Assembly: GCF_932526225.1 (NCBI RefSeq)
Contig: NC_064048.1
Location: forward strand, 13,339,665 to 13,403,664
Direction: 5' to 3'
Length of the DNA stretch: 64,000 nucleotides
DNA from: Nematostella vectensis
Taxonomy: Eukaryota; Cnidaria; Anthozoa; Actiniaria; Edwardsiidae
The position numbers and the translations under genes are program-made. Positions 50,679 through 63,826 of this stretch are shown one piece after another. The notes below the pieces were generated by a model, which was not told where the DNA came from, searched no databases, and was given only the letters and a program-made list of their open reading frames with translations. Positions within the stretch are counted from its first letter, which is position 1. Every line of letters begins with the position of its first letter.

Positions 50679-50730
50679 TTTCTTTCTTTTCATTACAAGT
50701 TCTATATGTGTAAGTGGTGACCATAGCTAT

Positions 50731-52300
50731 GATAACTATTATTTAGAATATTTTTTTACCTACTAACAGAAAACAACTTGACTGCAAAACACTTACTGTA
50801 GGGCACTCGATATTAGGCATTACTTTCATGTGGATGTAAGGTTGAAATGTCAAAACCTTCATTAACCCGTGAACTACGCCTTAGCGTATTACACTTTGTG
50901 GTGATCTGATTCTATTGTTCTTTTTTGTGTTTTACTAACTATTACCGTTTAACTATCACACTTTGTTTCACGGGTTAATGAAAACCACTCAAATTACTTA
51001 CAGTAGTTCTTTTTTAATATTATCATTTACTTGTATAATTTAGATGAGCAATACATATTTCTTTATGGCTTTGTAGAGCTCATCTCGTTCCTCATAAATA
51101 ACAAACAAAATGAAGTTTGTTCTTATTTTGGTGCAAAGGAATCTACAGTAGTTTTCTAATCAGATAATTGTTTTTCTTTTAACACTCACCTGTTATTTCA
51201 ACAGCCTTACTTGAGTTTGCTTGTCTCAGAAATAGACCTTGCTTAATAAACAAAGACATGTTACTAACTTATTTAATAATAGGTAACAACTGCAATATTG
51301 TATGAAGAGAGTGCCCCTCTCTTCCCCCTGCTATTGTTGAAATTATGCTCAATAAACTTTTACCTCTTCCCTCTCCACCAGTTAAGCATTCTATGTATGC
51401 TTCCCTGTACAAAATGCACCCCTTCAAATAGAACATTAAAGTTCACATACTTGTTTACTTCCTCAAACTCTTTGCTTTGTGTTTTTTGTTAACTTCCTAG
51501 GAACAAATTGAATACATATAATCAATAAATCCAGCAAGCTTATTTTGCAAACTCACTTTTTTTTTATTTTTGCGCAAAACCAATCAGGATTAGGGGGGTC
51601 AAGCACAAAGAAAGAAAACGAATAAAAAAAAAATCCCATTGGCCTGGGATCGAACCCGGTCTGAAGAACAAAACGGAAACCATACATACGGATTACCCAA
51701 TCGGTATGGCAGCACAAGGCTTTTACGGAAGGCTGTAAAGAATCGGAAGGCCCCAAGCACCGATATTTCCGAGCGAATATGCTGTACAACACTCTTGCAA
51801 GGTTATCCCAACCCGCGCATTAATGGGGAGGACAATAACCAGGATCCCAGGCCTGTTATACGGTTACGCCACGCACAGCTCGCCGAGATTGTGGATGACA
51901 AAAAATAGAGGTCTATTTGGGCGTCTTGGGTCCCTTGGGGACTCGCCATGCGCACGGGCGCATCTCTTTTATTGTGTGCATGACATCAAATTAGCGAAGA
52001 AAAAAGACGCTGTTTTGGTATCATGTGAAAAGCATAAAATAAATAGAAATAAAGACGTAAGGGGGGAGAATAGTTTTGTTCTATTATTATTATTATTTTC
52101 TTTTTTAGAGGGGGAGGGGAATTCAGCTAAAAATAGCCAAGGGTCAATTCAAGCAACTAGTACAAAAGATGTTTTTTTTGCAGTCCTTTATTCAATATAT
52201 TCAAGGTTATCATGCAATTCTTTTGTTTGACTGCATATATATATTTTTTTTCTTTCTTTTCATTACAAGTTCTATATGTGTAAGTGGTGACCATAGCTAT
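50731..52300 (-). repeat. Array 2 unit 13, first short (~1.57-kb) form
   Basis: The sequence passes from ggggggagaat directly to agttttgttctatt at about 52072. About 440 bp are lost, comprising the tattgacatc…gtaaagctg segment, the cagcagcatag region and the stretch up to ctttttag. Everything upstream in the unit is standard, Y subtype. One base (a) is shared at the deletion join. Confidence 0.87.
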
Positions 52301-54396
52301 GATTACTATTATTTAGAATAATTTTTTACCTACTAACAGAAAACAACTTGACTGCAAAACACTTACTGTAGGGCACTCGATATTAGGCATTACTTTCATG
52401 TGGATGTAAGGTTGAAATGTCAAAACCTTCATTAACCCGTGAACTACGCTTTAGCGTATTACACTTTGTGGTGATCTGATTCTATTGTTCTTTTTTGTGT
52501 TTTTTTCTAACTATTACCGTGAACTACGCTTTGGCGTATTACACTTTGTGGTGATCTGATTCTATTGTTCTTTTTTGTGTTTTTTTCTAACTATTACCGT
52601 TTAACTATCACACTTTGTTTCACGGGTTAATGAAAACCACTCTAATTACTTACAGTAGTTCTTTTTTAATATTATCATTTACTTGTATAATTTAGATGAG
52701 CAATACATATTTCTTTATGGCTTTGTAGAGCTCATCTCGTTCCTCATAAATAACAAACAAAATGAAGTTTGTTCTTATTTTGGTGCAAAGGAATCTACAG
52801 TAGTTTTCTAATCAGATAATTGTTTTTCTTTTAACACTCACCTGTTATTTCAACAGCCTTACTTGAGTTTGCTTGTCTCAGAAATAGACCTTGCTTAATA
52901 AACAAAGACATGTTACAAACTTATTTAATAATAGGTAACAACTGCAATATTGTATGAAGAGAGTGCCCCTCTCTTCCCCCTGCTATTGTTGAAATTATGC
53001 TCAATAAACTTTTACCTCTTCCCTCTCCACCAGTTAAGCATTCTATGTATGCTTCCCTGTACAAAATGCACCCCTTCAAATAAAACATTAAAGTTCACAT
53101 ACTTGTTTACTTCCTCAAACTCTTTGCTTTGTGTTTTTTGTTAACTTCCTAGGAACAAATTGAATACATATAATCAATAAATCTAGCAAGCTTATTTTGC
53201 AAACTCATTTTTTTATTATTATTTTTGCGCAAAACCTATCATGATTAATGGGGTCCAGCACAAAGAAAAAAAACGAATTAAAAAAAAAACCCATTGGCCT
53301 GGGATCGAACCCGGTCTGAAGAACAAAACGGAAACCATACATACGGATTACCCAATCGGTATGGCAGCACAAGGCTTTTACGGAAGGCTGTAAAGAACCC
53401 GAAGGCCCCAAGCACCGATATTTCCGAGCGAATATGCTGTACAACACTCTTGCAAGGTTATCCCAACCCGCGCATTAATGGGGAGGACAATAACCAGGAT
53501 CCCAGGCCTGTAATACGGTTACGCCACGCACAGCTCGCCGAGATTGTGGATGACAAAAAATAGAGGTCTATTTGGGCGTCTTGGGTCCCTTGGGGACTCG
53601 CCATGCGCACGGGCGCATCTCTTTTATTGTGTACATGACATCAAATTAGCGAAGAAAAAAGACGCTGTTTTGGTATCATGTGAAAAGCATAAAATAAATA
53701 GAAATAAAGACGTAAGGGGTGAGAATATTGACATCTTCATATTAGAATATTGACAAAATCCGCAATTTTGTCTACGCTGACTAAGTAAAGCTGTATTTTA
53801 CTTTAAAGGGGCAGCAGCATAGTACTGCGCATGTCTGGAGTCAGTGTTTATTGTAGGCTTTTAAGTGTCAACAAACAGTTGAACTTTTTAAAAGCTGTCA
53901 ATACCTTATTAAATAATATGCAATATTATATTGAAAACTATGTTAATTGACAGTTTGTGGTCATTTTTTTTTGTTTTGTTTAAAGTCTCCCACATGTACC
54001 AAAAGCTCATAAGTCAGTATTAGAATTTCACTGAAGTTTATTGTGTCAGGGCTCTAGAGCTATTGCAAATGTCTTAAACATGACACTCCCCCTTTAAAGG
54101 AAAGTAAAAAAAAATCAAAATTGTTGGTAGGGGTCTCTGTTGTGTTTGTTTTCTTTTTAGTTTTGTTCTATTATTATTATTATTATTTTCTTTTTTAGAG
54201 GGGGAGGGGAATTCAGCTAAAAATAGCCAAGGGTCAATTCAAGCAACTAGTACAAAAGATGTTTTTTGCAGTCCTTTATTCAATATATTCAAGGTTATCA
54301 TGCAATTCTGTTGTTTGACTGCATATATATATATATATATATATTTTCTTTCTTTTCATTACAAGTTCTATATGTGTAAGTGGTGACCATAGCTAT
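52301..54396 (-). repeat. Array 2 unit 14, long form with 80-bp internal duplication
   Basis: At 2,096 bp this is the longest unit without a foreign insert. The extra length is a tandem copy of the interior of the TTAA element (tacgcttt… at 52445 and again at 52525, period 80). Both outer arms are present, unlike units 1 and 2. Confidence 0.87.
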
Positions 54397-55964
54397 GATT
54401 ACTATTATTTAGAATATTTTTTTACCTACTAACAGAAAACAACTTGACTGCAAAACACTTACTGTAGGGCACTCGATATTAGGCATTACTTTCATGTGGA
54501 TGTAAGGTTGAAATGTCAAAACCTTCATTAACCCGTGAACTACGCTTTAGCGTATTACACTTTGTGGTGATCTGATTCTATTGTTCTTTTTTGTGTTTTA
54601 CTAACTATTACCGTTTAACTATCACACTTTGTTTCACGGGTTAATGAAAACCACTCTAATTACTTACAGTAGTTCTTTTTTAATATTATCATTTACTTGT
54701 ATAATTTAGATGAGCAATACATATTTCTTTATGGCTTTGTAGAGCTCATCTCGTTCCTCATAAATAACAAACAAAATGAAGTTTGTTCTTATTTTGGTGC
54801 AAAGGAATCTACAGTAGTTTTCTAATCAGATAATTGTTTTTCTTTTAACACTCACCTGTTATTTCAACAGCCTTACTTGAGTTTGCTTGTCTCAGAAATA
54901 GACCTTGCTTAATAAACAAAGACATGTTACTAACTTATTTAATAATAGGTAACAACTGCAATATTGTATGAAGAGAGTGCCCCTCTCTTCCCCCTGCTAT
55001 TGTTGAAATTATGCTCAATAAACTTTTACCTCTTCCCTCTCCACCAGTTAAGCATTCTATGTATGCTTCCCTGTACAAAATGCACCCCTTCAAATAGAAC
55101 ATTAAAGTTCACATACTTGTTTACTTCCTCAAACTCTTTGCTTTGTGTTTTTTGTTAACTTCCTAGGAACAAATTGAATACATATGATCAATAAATCCAG
55201 CAAGCTTATTTTGCAAACTCACTTTTTTTTTTATTTTTGCGCAAAACCAATCAGGATTAGGGGGGTCAAGCACAAAGAAAGAAAACGAATAAAAAAAAAA
55301 TCCCATTGGCCTGGGATCGAACCCGGTCTGAAGAACAAAACGGAAACCATACATACGGATTACCCAATCGGTATGGCAGCACAAGGCTTTTACGGAAGGC
55401 TGTAAAGAACCGGAAGGCCCCAAGCACCGATATTTCCGAGCGAATATGCTGTACAACACTCTTGCAAGGTTATCCCAACCCGCGCATTAATGGGGAGGAC
55501 AATAACCAGGATCCCAGGCCTGTAATACGGTTACGCCACGCACAGCTCGCCGAGATTGTGGATGACAAAAAATAGAGGTCTATTTGGGCGTCTTGGGTCC
55601 CTTGGGGACTCGCCATGCGCACGGGCGCATCTCTTTTATTGTGTACATGACATCAAATTAGCGAAGAAAAAAGACGCTGTTTTGGTATCATGTGAAAAGC
55701 ATAAAATAAATAGAAATAAAGACGTAAGGGGGGAGAATAGTTTTGTTCTATTATTATTATTATTTTCTTTTTTAGAGGGGGAGGGGAATTCAGCTAAAAA
55801 TAGCCAAGGGTCAATTCAATCAACTAGTACAAAAGATGTTTTTTTGCAGTCCTTTATTCAATATATTCAAGGTTATCATGCAATTCTTTTGTTTGACTGC
55901 ATATATATTTTTTTTCTTTCTTTTCATTACAAGTTCTATATGTGTAAGTGGTGACCATAGCTAT
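54397..55964 (-). repeat. Array 2 unit 15, short form paired with unit 14
   Basis: The unit is 1,568 bp, with the same roughly 440-bp deletion as the other short units (join at about 55738). It shares catgttactaac (54927) and the ggaaggcc variant with unit 13. This places units 12-13 and 14-15 as two copies of a 3.67-kb long-short pair. Confidence 0.85.
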
Positions 55965-58900
55965 GATTACTATTATTTAGAATAATTTTTTACCTACTAA
56001 CAGAAAACAACTTGACTGCAAAACACTTACTGTAGGGCACTCGATGTTAGGCATTACTTTCATGTGGATGTAAGGTTGAAATGTCAAAACCTTCATTAAC
56101 CCGTGAACTACGCTTTAGCGTATTACACTTTGTGGTGATCTGATTCTATTGTTCTTTTTTGTGTTTTACTAACTATTACCGTTTAACTATCACACTTTGT
56201 TTCACGGGCTAATGAAAACCACTCTAATTACTTACAGTAATTCTTTTTTAATATTATTATTTACTTGTATAATTTAGATGAGCAATACATATTTCTTTAT
56301 GGCTTTGTAGAGCTCATCTCGTTCCTCATAAATAACAAACAAAATGAAGTTTGTTCTTATTTTGGTGCAAAGGAATCTACAGTAGTTTTCTAATCAGATA
56401 ATTGTTTTTCTTTTAACACTCACCTGTTATTTCAACAGCCTTACTTGAGTTTGCTTGTCTGAGAAATAGACCTTGCTTAATAACAAAGACATGTTACAAA
56501 CTTATTTAATAATAGGTAACAACTGCAATATTGTATGAAGAGAGTGCCCCTCTCTTCCCCCTGCTATTGTTGAAATTATGCTCAATAGACTTTTACCTCT
56601 TCCCTCTCCACCAGTTAAGCATTCTATGTATGCTTCCCTGTACAAAATGCACCCCTTCAAATAAAACATTAAAGTTCACATACTTGTTTACTTCCTCAAA
56701 CTCTTTGCTTTGTGTTTTTTGTTAACTTCCTAGGAACAAATTGAATACATATAATCAATAAATCTAGCAAGCTTATTTTGCAAACTCATTTTTTTTTATT
56801 TTTGCGCAAAACCAATCAGGATTAGGGGGGTCAAGCACAAAGAAAGAAAACGAATAAAAAAAAAATCCCATTGGCCTGGGATCGAACCCGGTCTGAAGAA
56901 CAAAACGGAAACCATACATACGGATTACCCAATCGGTATGGCAGCACAAGGCTTTTACGGAAGGCTGTAAAGAACCGGAAGGCCCCAAGCACCGATATTT
57001 CCGAGCGAATATGCTGTACAACACTCTTGCAAGGTTATCCCAACCCGCGCATTAATGGGGAGGACAATAACCAGGATCCCAGGCCTGTAATACGGTTACG
57101 CCACGCACAGCTCGCCGAGATTGTGGATGACAAAAAATAGAGGTCTATTTGGGCGTCTTGGGTCCCTTGGGGACTCGCCATGCGCACGGGCGCATCTCTT
57201 TTATTGTGTACATGACATCAAATTAGCGAAGAAAAAAGACGCTGTTTTGGTATCATGTGAAAAGCATAAAATAAATAGAAATAAAGACGTAAGGGGGGAG
57301 AATAGTTTTGTTCTATTATTATTATTATTTTCTTTTTTAGAGGGGGAGGGGAATTCAGCTAAAAATAGCCAAGGGTCAATTCAAGCAACTAGTACAAAAG
57401 ATGTTTTTTTGCAGTCCTTTATTCAATATATTCAAGGTTATCATGCAATTCTTTTGTTTGACTGCATATATATTTTTTTTCTTTCTTTTCATTACAAGTT
57501 CTATATGTGTAAGTGGTGACCATAGCTATGATTACTATTATTTAGAATAATTTTTTACCTACTAACAGAAAACAACTTGACTGCAAAACACTTACTGTAG
57601 GGCACTCGATATTAGGCATTACTTTCATGTGGATGTAAGGTTGAAATGTCAAAACCTTCATTAACCCGTGAACTACGCTTTAGCGTATTACACTTTGTGG
57701 TGATCTGATTCTATTGTTCTTTTTTGTGTTTTACTAACTATTACCGTTTAACTATCACACTTTGTTTCACGGGCTAATGAAAACCACTCTAATTACTTAC
57801 AGTAATTCTTTTTTAATATTATTATTTACTTGTATAATTTAGATGAGCAATACATATTTCTTTATGGCTTTGTAGAGCTCATCTCGTTCCTCATAAATAA
57901 CAAACAAAATGAAGTTTGTTCTTATTTTGGTGCAAAGGAATCTACAGTAGTTTTCTAATCAGATAATTGTTTTTCTTTTAACACTCACCTGTTATTTCAA
58001 CAGCCTTACTTGAGTTTGCTTGTCTGAGAAATAGACCTTGCTTAATAACAAAGACATGTTACAAACTTATTTAATAATAGGTAACAACTGCAATATTGTA
58101 TGAAGAGAGTGCCCCTCTCTTCCCCCTGCTATTGTTGAAATTATGCTCAATAGACTTTTACCTCTTCCCTCTCCACCAGTTAAGCATTCTATGTATGCTT
58201 CCCTGTACAAAATGCACCCCTTCAAATAAAACATTAAAGTTCACATACTTGTTTACTTCCTCAAACTCTTTGCTTTGTGTTTTTTGTTAACTTCCTAGGA
58301 ACAAATTGAATACATATAATCAATAAATCTAGCAAGCTTATTTTGCAAACTCATTTTTTTTTATTTTTGCGCAAAACCAATCAGGATTAGGGGGGTCAAG
58401 CACAAAGAAAGAAAACGAATAAAAAAAAAATCCCATTGGCCTGGGATCGAACCCGGTCTGAAGAACAAAACGGAAACCATACATACGGATTACCCAATCG
58501 GTATGGCAGCACAAGGCTTTTACGGAAGGCTGTAAAGAACCGGAAGGCCCCAAGCACCGATATTTCCGAGCGAATATGCTGTACAACACTCTTGCAAGGT
58601 TATCCCAACCCGCGCATTAATGGGGAGGACAATAACCAGGATCCCAGGCCTGTAATACGGTTACGCCACGCACAGCTCGCCGAGATTGTGGATGACAAAA
58701 AATAGAGGTCTATTTGGGCGTCTTGGGTCCCTTGGGGACTCGCCATGCGCACGGGCGCATCTCTTTTATTGTGTACATGACATCAAATTAGCGAAGAAAA
58801 AAGACGCTGTTTTGGTATCATGTGAAAAGCATAAAATAAATAGAAATAAAGACGTAAGGGGGGAGAATAGTTTTGTTCTATTATTATTATTATTTTCTTT

Positions 58901-61900
58901 TTTAGAGGGGGAGGGGAATTCAGCTAAAAATAGCCAAGGGTCAATTCAAGCAACTAGTACAAAAGATGTTTTTTTGCAGTCCTTTATTCAATATATTCAA
59001 GGTTATCATGCAATTCTTTTGTTTGACTGCATATATATTTTTTTTCTTTCTTTTCATTACAAGTTCTATATATGTAAGTGGTGACCATAGCTATGATTAC
59101 TATTATTTAGAATAATTTTTTACCTACTAACAGAAAACAACTTGACTGCAAAACACTTACTGTAGGGCACTCGATATTAGGCATTACTTTCATGTGGATG
59201 TAAGGTTGAAATGTCAAAACCTTCATTAACCCGTGAACTACGCTTTAGCGTATTACACTTTGTGGTGATCTGATTCTATTGTTCTTTTTTGTGTTTTACT
59301 AACTATTACCGTTTAACTATCACACTTTGTTTCACGGGTTAATGAAAACCACTCTAATTACTTACAGTAATTCTTTTTTAATATTATTATTTACTTGTAT
59401 AATTTAGATGAGCAATACATATTTCTTTATGGCTTTGTAGAGCTCATCTCGTTCCTCATAAATAACAAACAAAATGAAGTTTGTTCTTATTTTGGTGCAA
59501 AGGAATCTACAGTAGTTTTCTAATCAGATAATTGTTTTTCTTTTAACACTCACCTCTTATTTTAACAGCCTTACTTGAGTTTGCTTGTCTGAGAAATAGA
59601 CCTTGCTTAATAAACAAAGACATGTTACAAACTTATTTAATAATAGGTAACAACTGCAATATTGTATGAAGAGAGTGCCCCTCTCTTCCCCCTGCTATTG
59701 TTGAAATTATGCTCAATAAACTGTTACCTCTCCCCTCTCCACCAGTTAAGCATTCAATGTATGCTTCCCTGTACAAAATGCACCCCTCCAAATAAAACAT
59801 TAAAGTTCACATACTTGTTTACTTCCTCAAACTCTTTGCTTTGTGTTTTTTGTTAACTTCCTAGGAACAAATTGAATACATATAATCAATAAATCCAGCA
59901 AGCTTATTTTGCAAACTCACTTTTTTTTTATTTTTGCGCAAAACCAATCAGGATTAGGGGGGTCAAGCACAAAGAAAGAAAACGAACAAAAAAAAATCCC
60001 ATTGGCCTGGGATCGAACCCGGTCTGAAGAACAAAACGGAAACCATACATACGGATTACCCAATCGGTATGGCAGCACAAGGCTTTTACGGAAGGCTGTA
60101 AAGAACCCGAAGGCCCCAAGCACCGATATTTCCGAGCGAATATGCTGTACAACACTCTTGCAAGGTTATCCCAACCCGTGCATTAATGGGGAGGACAATA
60201 ACCAGGATCCCAGGCCTGTAATACGGTTACGCCACGCACAGCTCGCCGAGATTGTGGATGACAAAAAATAGAGGTCTATTTGGGCGTCTTGGGTCCCTTG
60301 GGGACTCGCCATGCGCACGGGCGCATCTCTTTTATTGTGTACATGACATCAAATTAGCGAAGAAAAAAGACGCTGTTTTGGTATCATGTGAAAAGCATAA
60401 AATAAATAGAAATAAAGACGTAAGGGGGGAGAATAGTTTTGTTCTATTATTATTATTATTTTCTTTTTTAGAGGGGGAGGGGAATTCAGCTAAAAATAGC
60501 CAAGGGTCAATTCAAGCAACTAGTACAAAAGATGTTTTTTTGCAGTCCTTTATTCAATATATTCAAGGTTATCATGCAATTCTTTTGTTTGACTGCATAT
60601 ATATTTTTTTTCTTTCTTTTCATTACAAGTTCTATATGTGTAAGTGGTGACCATAGCTATGATTACTATTATTTAGAATAATTTTTTACCTACTAACAGA
60701 AAACAACTTGACTGCAAAACACTTACTGTAGGGCACTCGATATTAGGCATTACTTTCATGTGGATGTAAGGTTGAAATGTCAAAACCTTCATTAACCCGT
60801 GAACTACGCTTTAGCGTATTACACTTTGTGGTGATCTGATTCTATTGTTCTTTTTTGTGTTTTACTAACTATTACCGTTTAACTATCACACTTTGTTTCA
60901 CGGGCTAATGAAAACCACTCTAATTACTTACAGTAATTCTTTTTTAATATTATTATTTACTTGTATAATTTAGATGAGCAATACATATTTCTTTATGGCT
61001 TTGTAGAGCTCATCTCGTTCCTCATAAATAACAAACAAAATGAAGTTTGTTCTTATTTTGGTGCAAAGGAATCTACAGTAGTTTTCTAATCAGATAATTG
61101 TTTTTCTTTTAACACTCACCTGTTATTTCAACAGCCTTACTTGAGTTTGCTTGTCTGAGAAATAGACCTTGCTTAATAACAAAGACATGTTACAAACTTA
61201 TTTAATAATAGGTAACAACTGCAATATTGTATGAAGAGAGTGCCCCTCTCTTCCCCCTGCTATTGTTGAAATTATGCTCAATAAACTTTTACCTCTTCCT
61301 TCTCCACCAGTTAAGCATTCTATGTATGCTTCCCTGTACAAAATGCACCCCTTCAAATAAAACATTAAAGTTCACATACTTGTTTACTTCCTCAAACTCT
61401 TTGCTTTGTGTTTTTTGTTAACTTCCTAGGAACAAATTGAATACATATAATCAATAAATCTAGCAAGCTTATTTTGCAAACTCATTTTTTTTTATTTTTG
61501 CGCAAAACCAATCAGGATTAGGGGGGTCAAGCACAAAGAAAGAAAACGAATAAAAAAAAAATCCCATTGGCCTGGGATCGAACCCGGTCTGAAGAACAAA
61601 ACGGAAACCATACATACGGATTACCCAATCGGTATGGCAGCACAAGGCTTTTACGGAAGGCTGTAAAGAACCGGAAGGCCCCAAGCACCGATATTTCCGA
61701 GCGAATATGCTGTACAACACTCTTGCAAGGTTATCCCAACCCGCGCATTAATGGGGAGGACAATAACCAGGATCCCAGGCCTGTAATACGGTTACGCCAC
61801 GCACAGCTCGCCGAGATTGTGGATGACAAAAAATAGAGGTCTATTTGGGCGTCTTGGGTCCCTTGGGGACTCGCCATGCGCACGGGCGCATCTCTTTTAT

Positions 61901-62225
61901 TGTGTACATGACATCAAATTAGCGAAGAAAAAAGACGCTGTTTTGGTATCATGTGAAAAGCATAAAATAAATAGAAATAAAGACGTAAGGGGGGAGAATA
62001 GTTTTGTTCTATTATTATTATTATTTTCTTTTTTAGAGGGGGAGGGGAATTCAGCTAAAAATAGCCAAGGGTCAATTCAAGCAACTAGTACAAAAGATGT
62101 TTTTTTGCAGTCCTTTATTCAATATATTCAAGGTTATCATGCAATTCTTTTGTTTGACTGCATATATATTTTTTTTCTTTCTTTTCATTACAAGTTCTAT
62201 ATGTGTAAGTGGTGACCATAGCTAT
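55965..62225 (-). repeat. Array 2 units 16-19, homogenised short forms
   Basis: Four consecutive 1,565-1,566-bp units: 55965-57529, 57530-59094, 59095-60660 and 60661-62225. All carry the same deletion join gagaatagttttg (about 57303, 58869, 60434 and 61999). Units 16 and 17 are nearly identical (both with tcaatagac and cacgggctaatg). Unit 18 is an X/Y hybrid (gaaattatg followed by ctgttacctctccc) that reappears in unit 20. Confidence 0.88.
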
Positions 62226-63826
62226 GATTACTATTATTTAGAATAATTTTTTACCTACTAACAGAAAACAACTTGACTGCAAAACACTTACTGTAGGGCA
62301 CTCGATATTAGGCATTACTTTCATGTGGATGTAAGGTTGAAATGTCAAAACCTTCATTAACCCGTGAACTACGCTTTAGCGTATTACACTTTGTGGTGAT
62401 CTGATTCTATTGTTCTTTTTTGTGTTTTACTAACTATTACCGTTTAACTATCACACTTTGTTTCACGGGTTAATGAAAACCACTCTAATTACTTACAGTA
62501 ATTCTTTTTTAATATTATTATTTACTTGTATAATTTAGATGAGCAATACATATTTCTTTATGGCTTTGTAGAGCTCATCTCGTTCCTCATAAATAACAAA
62601 CAAAATGAAGTTTGTTCTTATTTTGGTGCAAAGGAATCTACAGTAGTTTTCTAATCAGATAATTGTTTTTCTTTTAACACTCACCTGTTATTTTAACAGC
62701 CTTACTTGAGTTTGCTTGTCTGAGAAATAGACCTTGCTTAATAAACAAAGACATGTTACAAACTTATTTAATAATAGGTAACAACTGCAATATTGTATGA
62801 AGAGAGTGCCCCTCTCTTCCCCCTGCTATTGTTGAAATTATGCTCAATAAACTGTTACCTCTCCCCTCTCCACCAGTTAAGCATTCAATGTATGCTTCCC
62901 TGTACAAAATGCACCCCTCCAAATAAAACATTAAAGTTCACATACTTGTTTACTTCCTCAAACTCTTTGCTTTGTGTTTTTTGTTAACTTCCTAGGAACA
63001 AATTGAATACATATAATCAATAAATCCAGCAAGCCTATTTTGCAAACTCACTTTTTTTTTATTTTTGCGCAAAACCAATCAGGATTAGGGGGGTCAAGCA
63101 CAAAGAAAGAAAACGAATAAAAAAAAATCCCATTGGCCTGGGATCGAACCCGGTCTGAAGAACAAAACGGAAACCATACATACGGATTACCCAATCGGTA
63201 TGGCAGCACAAGGCTTTTACGGAAGGCTGTAAAGAACCCGAAGGCCCCAAGCACCGATATTTCCGAGCGAACATGTCTGGAGTCAGTGTTTATTGTAAGC
63301 TTTTAAGTGTCAACAAACAGTTGAACTTTTTAAAAGCTGTCAATACCTTATTAAATAGTATGCAATATTATATTGAAAACTATGTTAATGGACAGTTGTG
63401 GTCATTTTTTTGTTTTGTTTAAAGTCTCCCACATGTACCAAAAGCTCATAAGTCAGTATTAGAATTTCACTGAAGTTCATTGTGTCAGGGCTCTAGAGCT
63501 ATTGCAAATCTCTTAAACATGACACTCCCCCTTTAAAGGAAAGTAAAAAAAATCAAAATTGTTGGTGGGGGTCTCTGCTGTGTTTTTTTTTTCTTTTTAG
63601 TTTTGTTCTATTATTATTATTATTTTCTTTTTTAGAGGAGGAGGGGAATTCAGCTAAAAATAGCCAAGGGTCAATTCAAGCAACTAGTACAAAAGATGTT
63701 TTTTTGCAGTCCTTTATTCAATATATTCAAGGTTATCATGCAATTCTTTTGTTTGACTGCATATATATATATTTTTTCTTTCTTTTCATTACAAGTTCTA
63801 TATGTGTAAGTGGTGACCATAGCTAT
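62226..63826 (-). repeat. Array 2 unit 20, carrying the unit-2 type deletion
   Basis: The unit is 1,601 bp. It shares the X/Y hybrid block and cattcaatgtatg with unit 18, 3,131 bp upstream. It has the same roughly 412-bp deletion join as unit 2 (gagcgaa to catgtctgg at 63271/63272), not the 440-bp deletion of its neighbours. Confidence 0.87.

Larger units (their letters stand above)
30739..50730 (-). repeat. Array 2 units 3-12, standard ~2.0-kb copies
   Basis: Ten units: 30739-32743, 32744-34749, 34750-36750, 36751-38750, 38751-40747, 40748-42746, 42747-44732, 44733-46712, 46713-48713 and 48714-50730. They fall in two subtypes at +600. X is gacattatg…ctgttacctctccc (units 3, 5, 10, 11). Y is gaaattatg…cttttacctcttcc (units 4, 6-9, 12). 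Units 6-7 and 8-9 share rare variants (ttctccctcc, caaagctttta, tttgtctaaag) at a spacing of about 4.0 kb, pointing to duplication of a two-unit block. Units 9 and 10 share a small deletion of acatgacactccccctt before aaaggaaagt. Confidence 0.9.

Noticed and set aside
25832-63274. Recurring minus-strand frames of 63-99 codons and plus-strand frames of 64-135 codons in array 2
   Set aside because: Overlapping frames on both strands vary in start and end with homopolymer changes and deletions. Some fuse across deletion joins. No recognisable domain or conserved start context.
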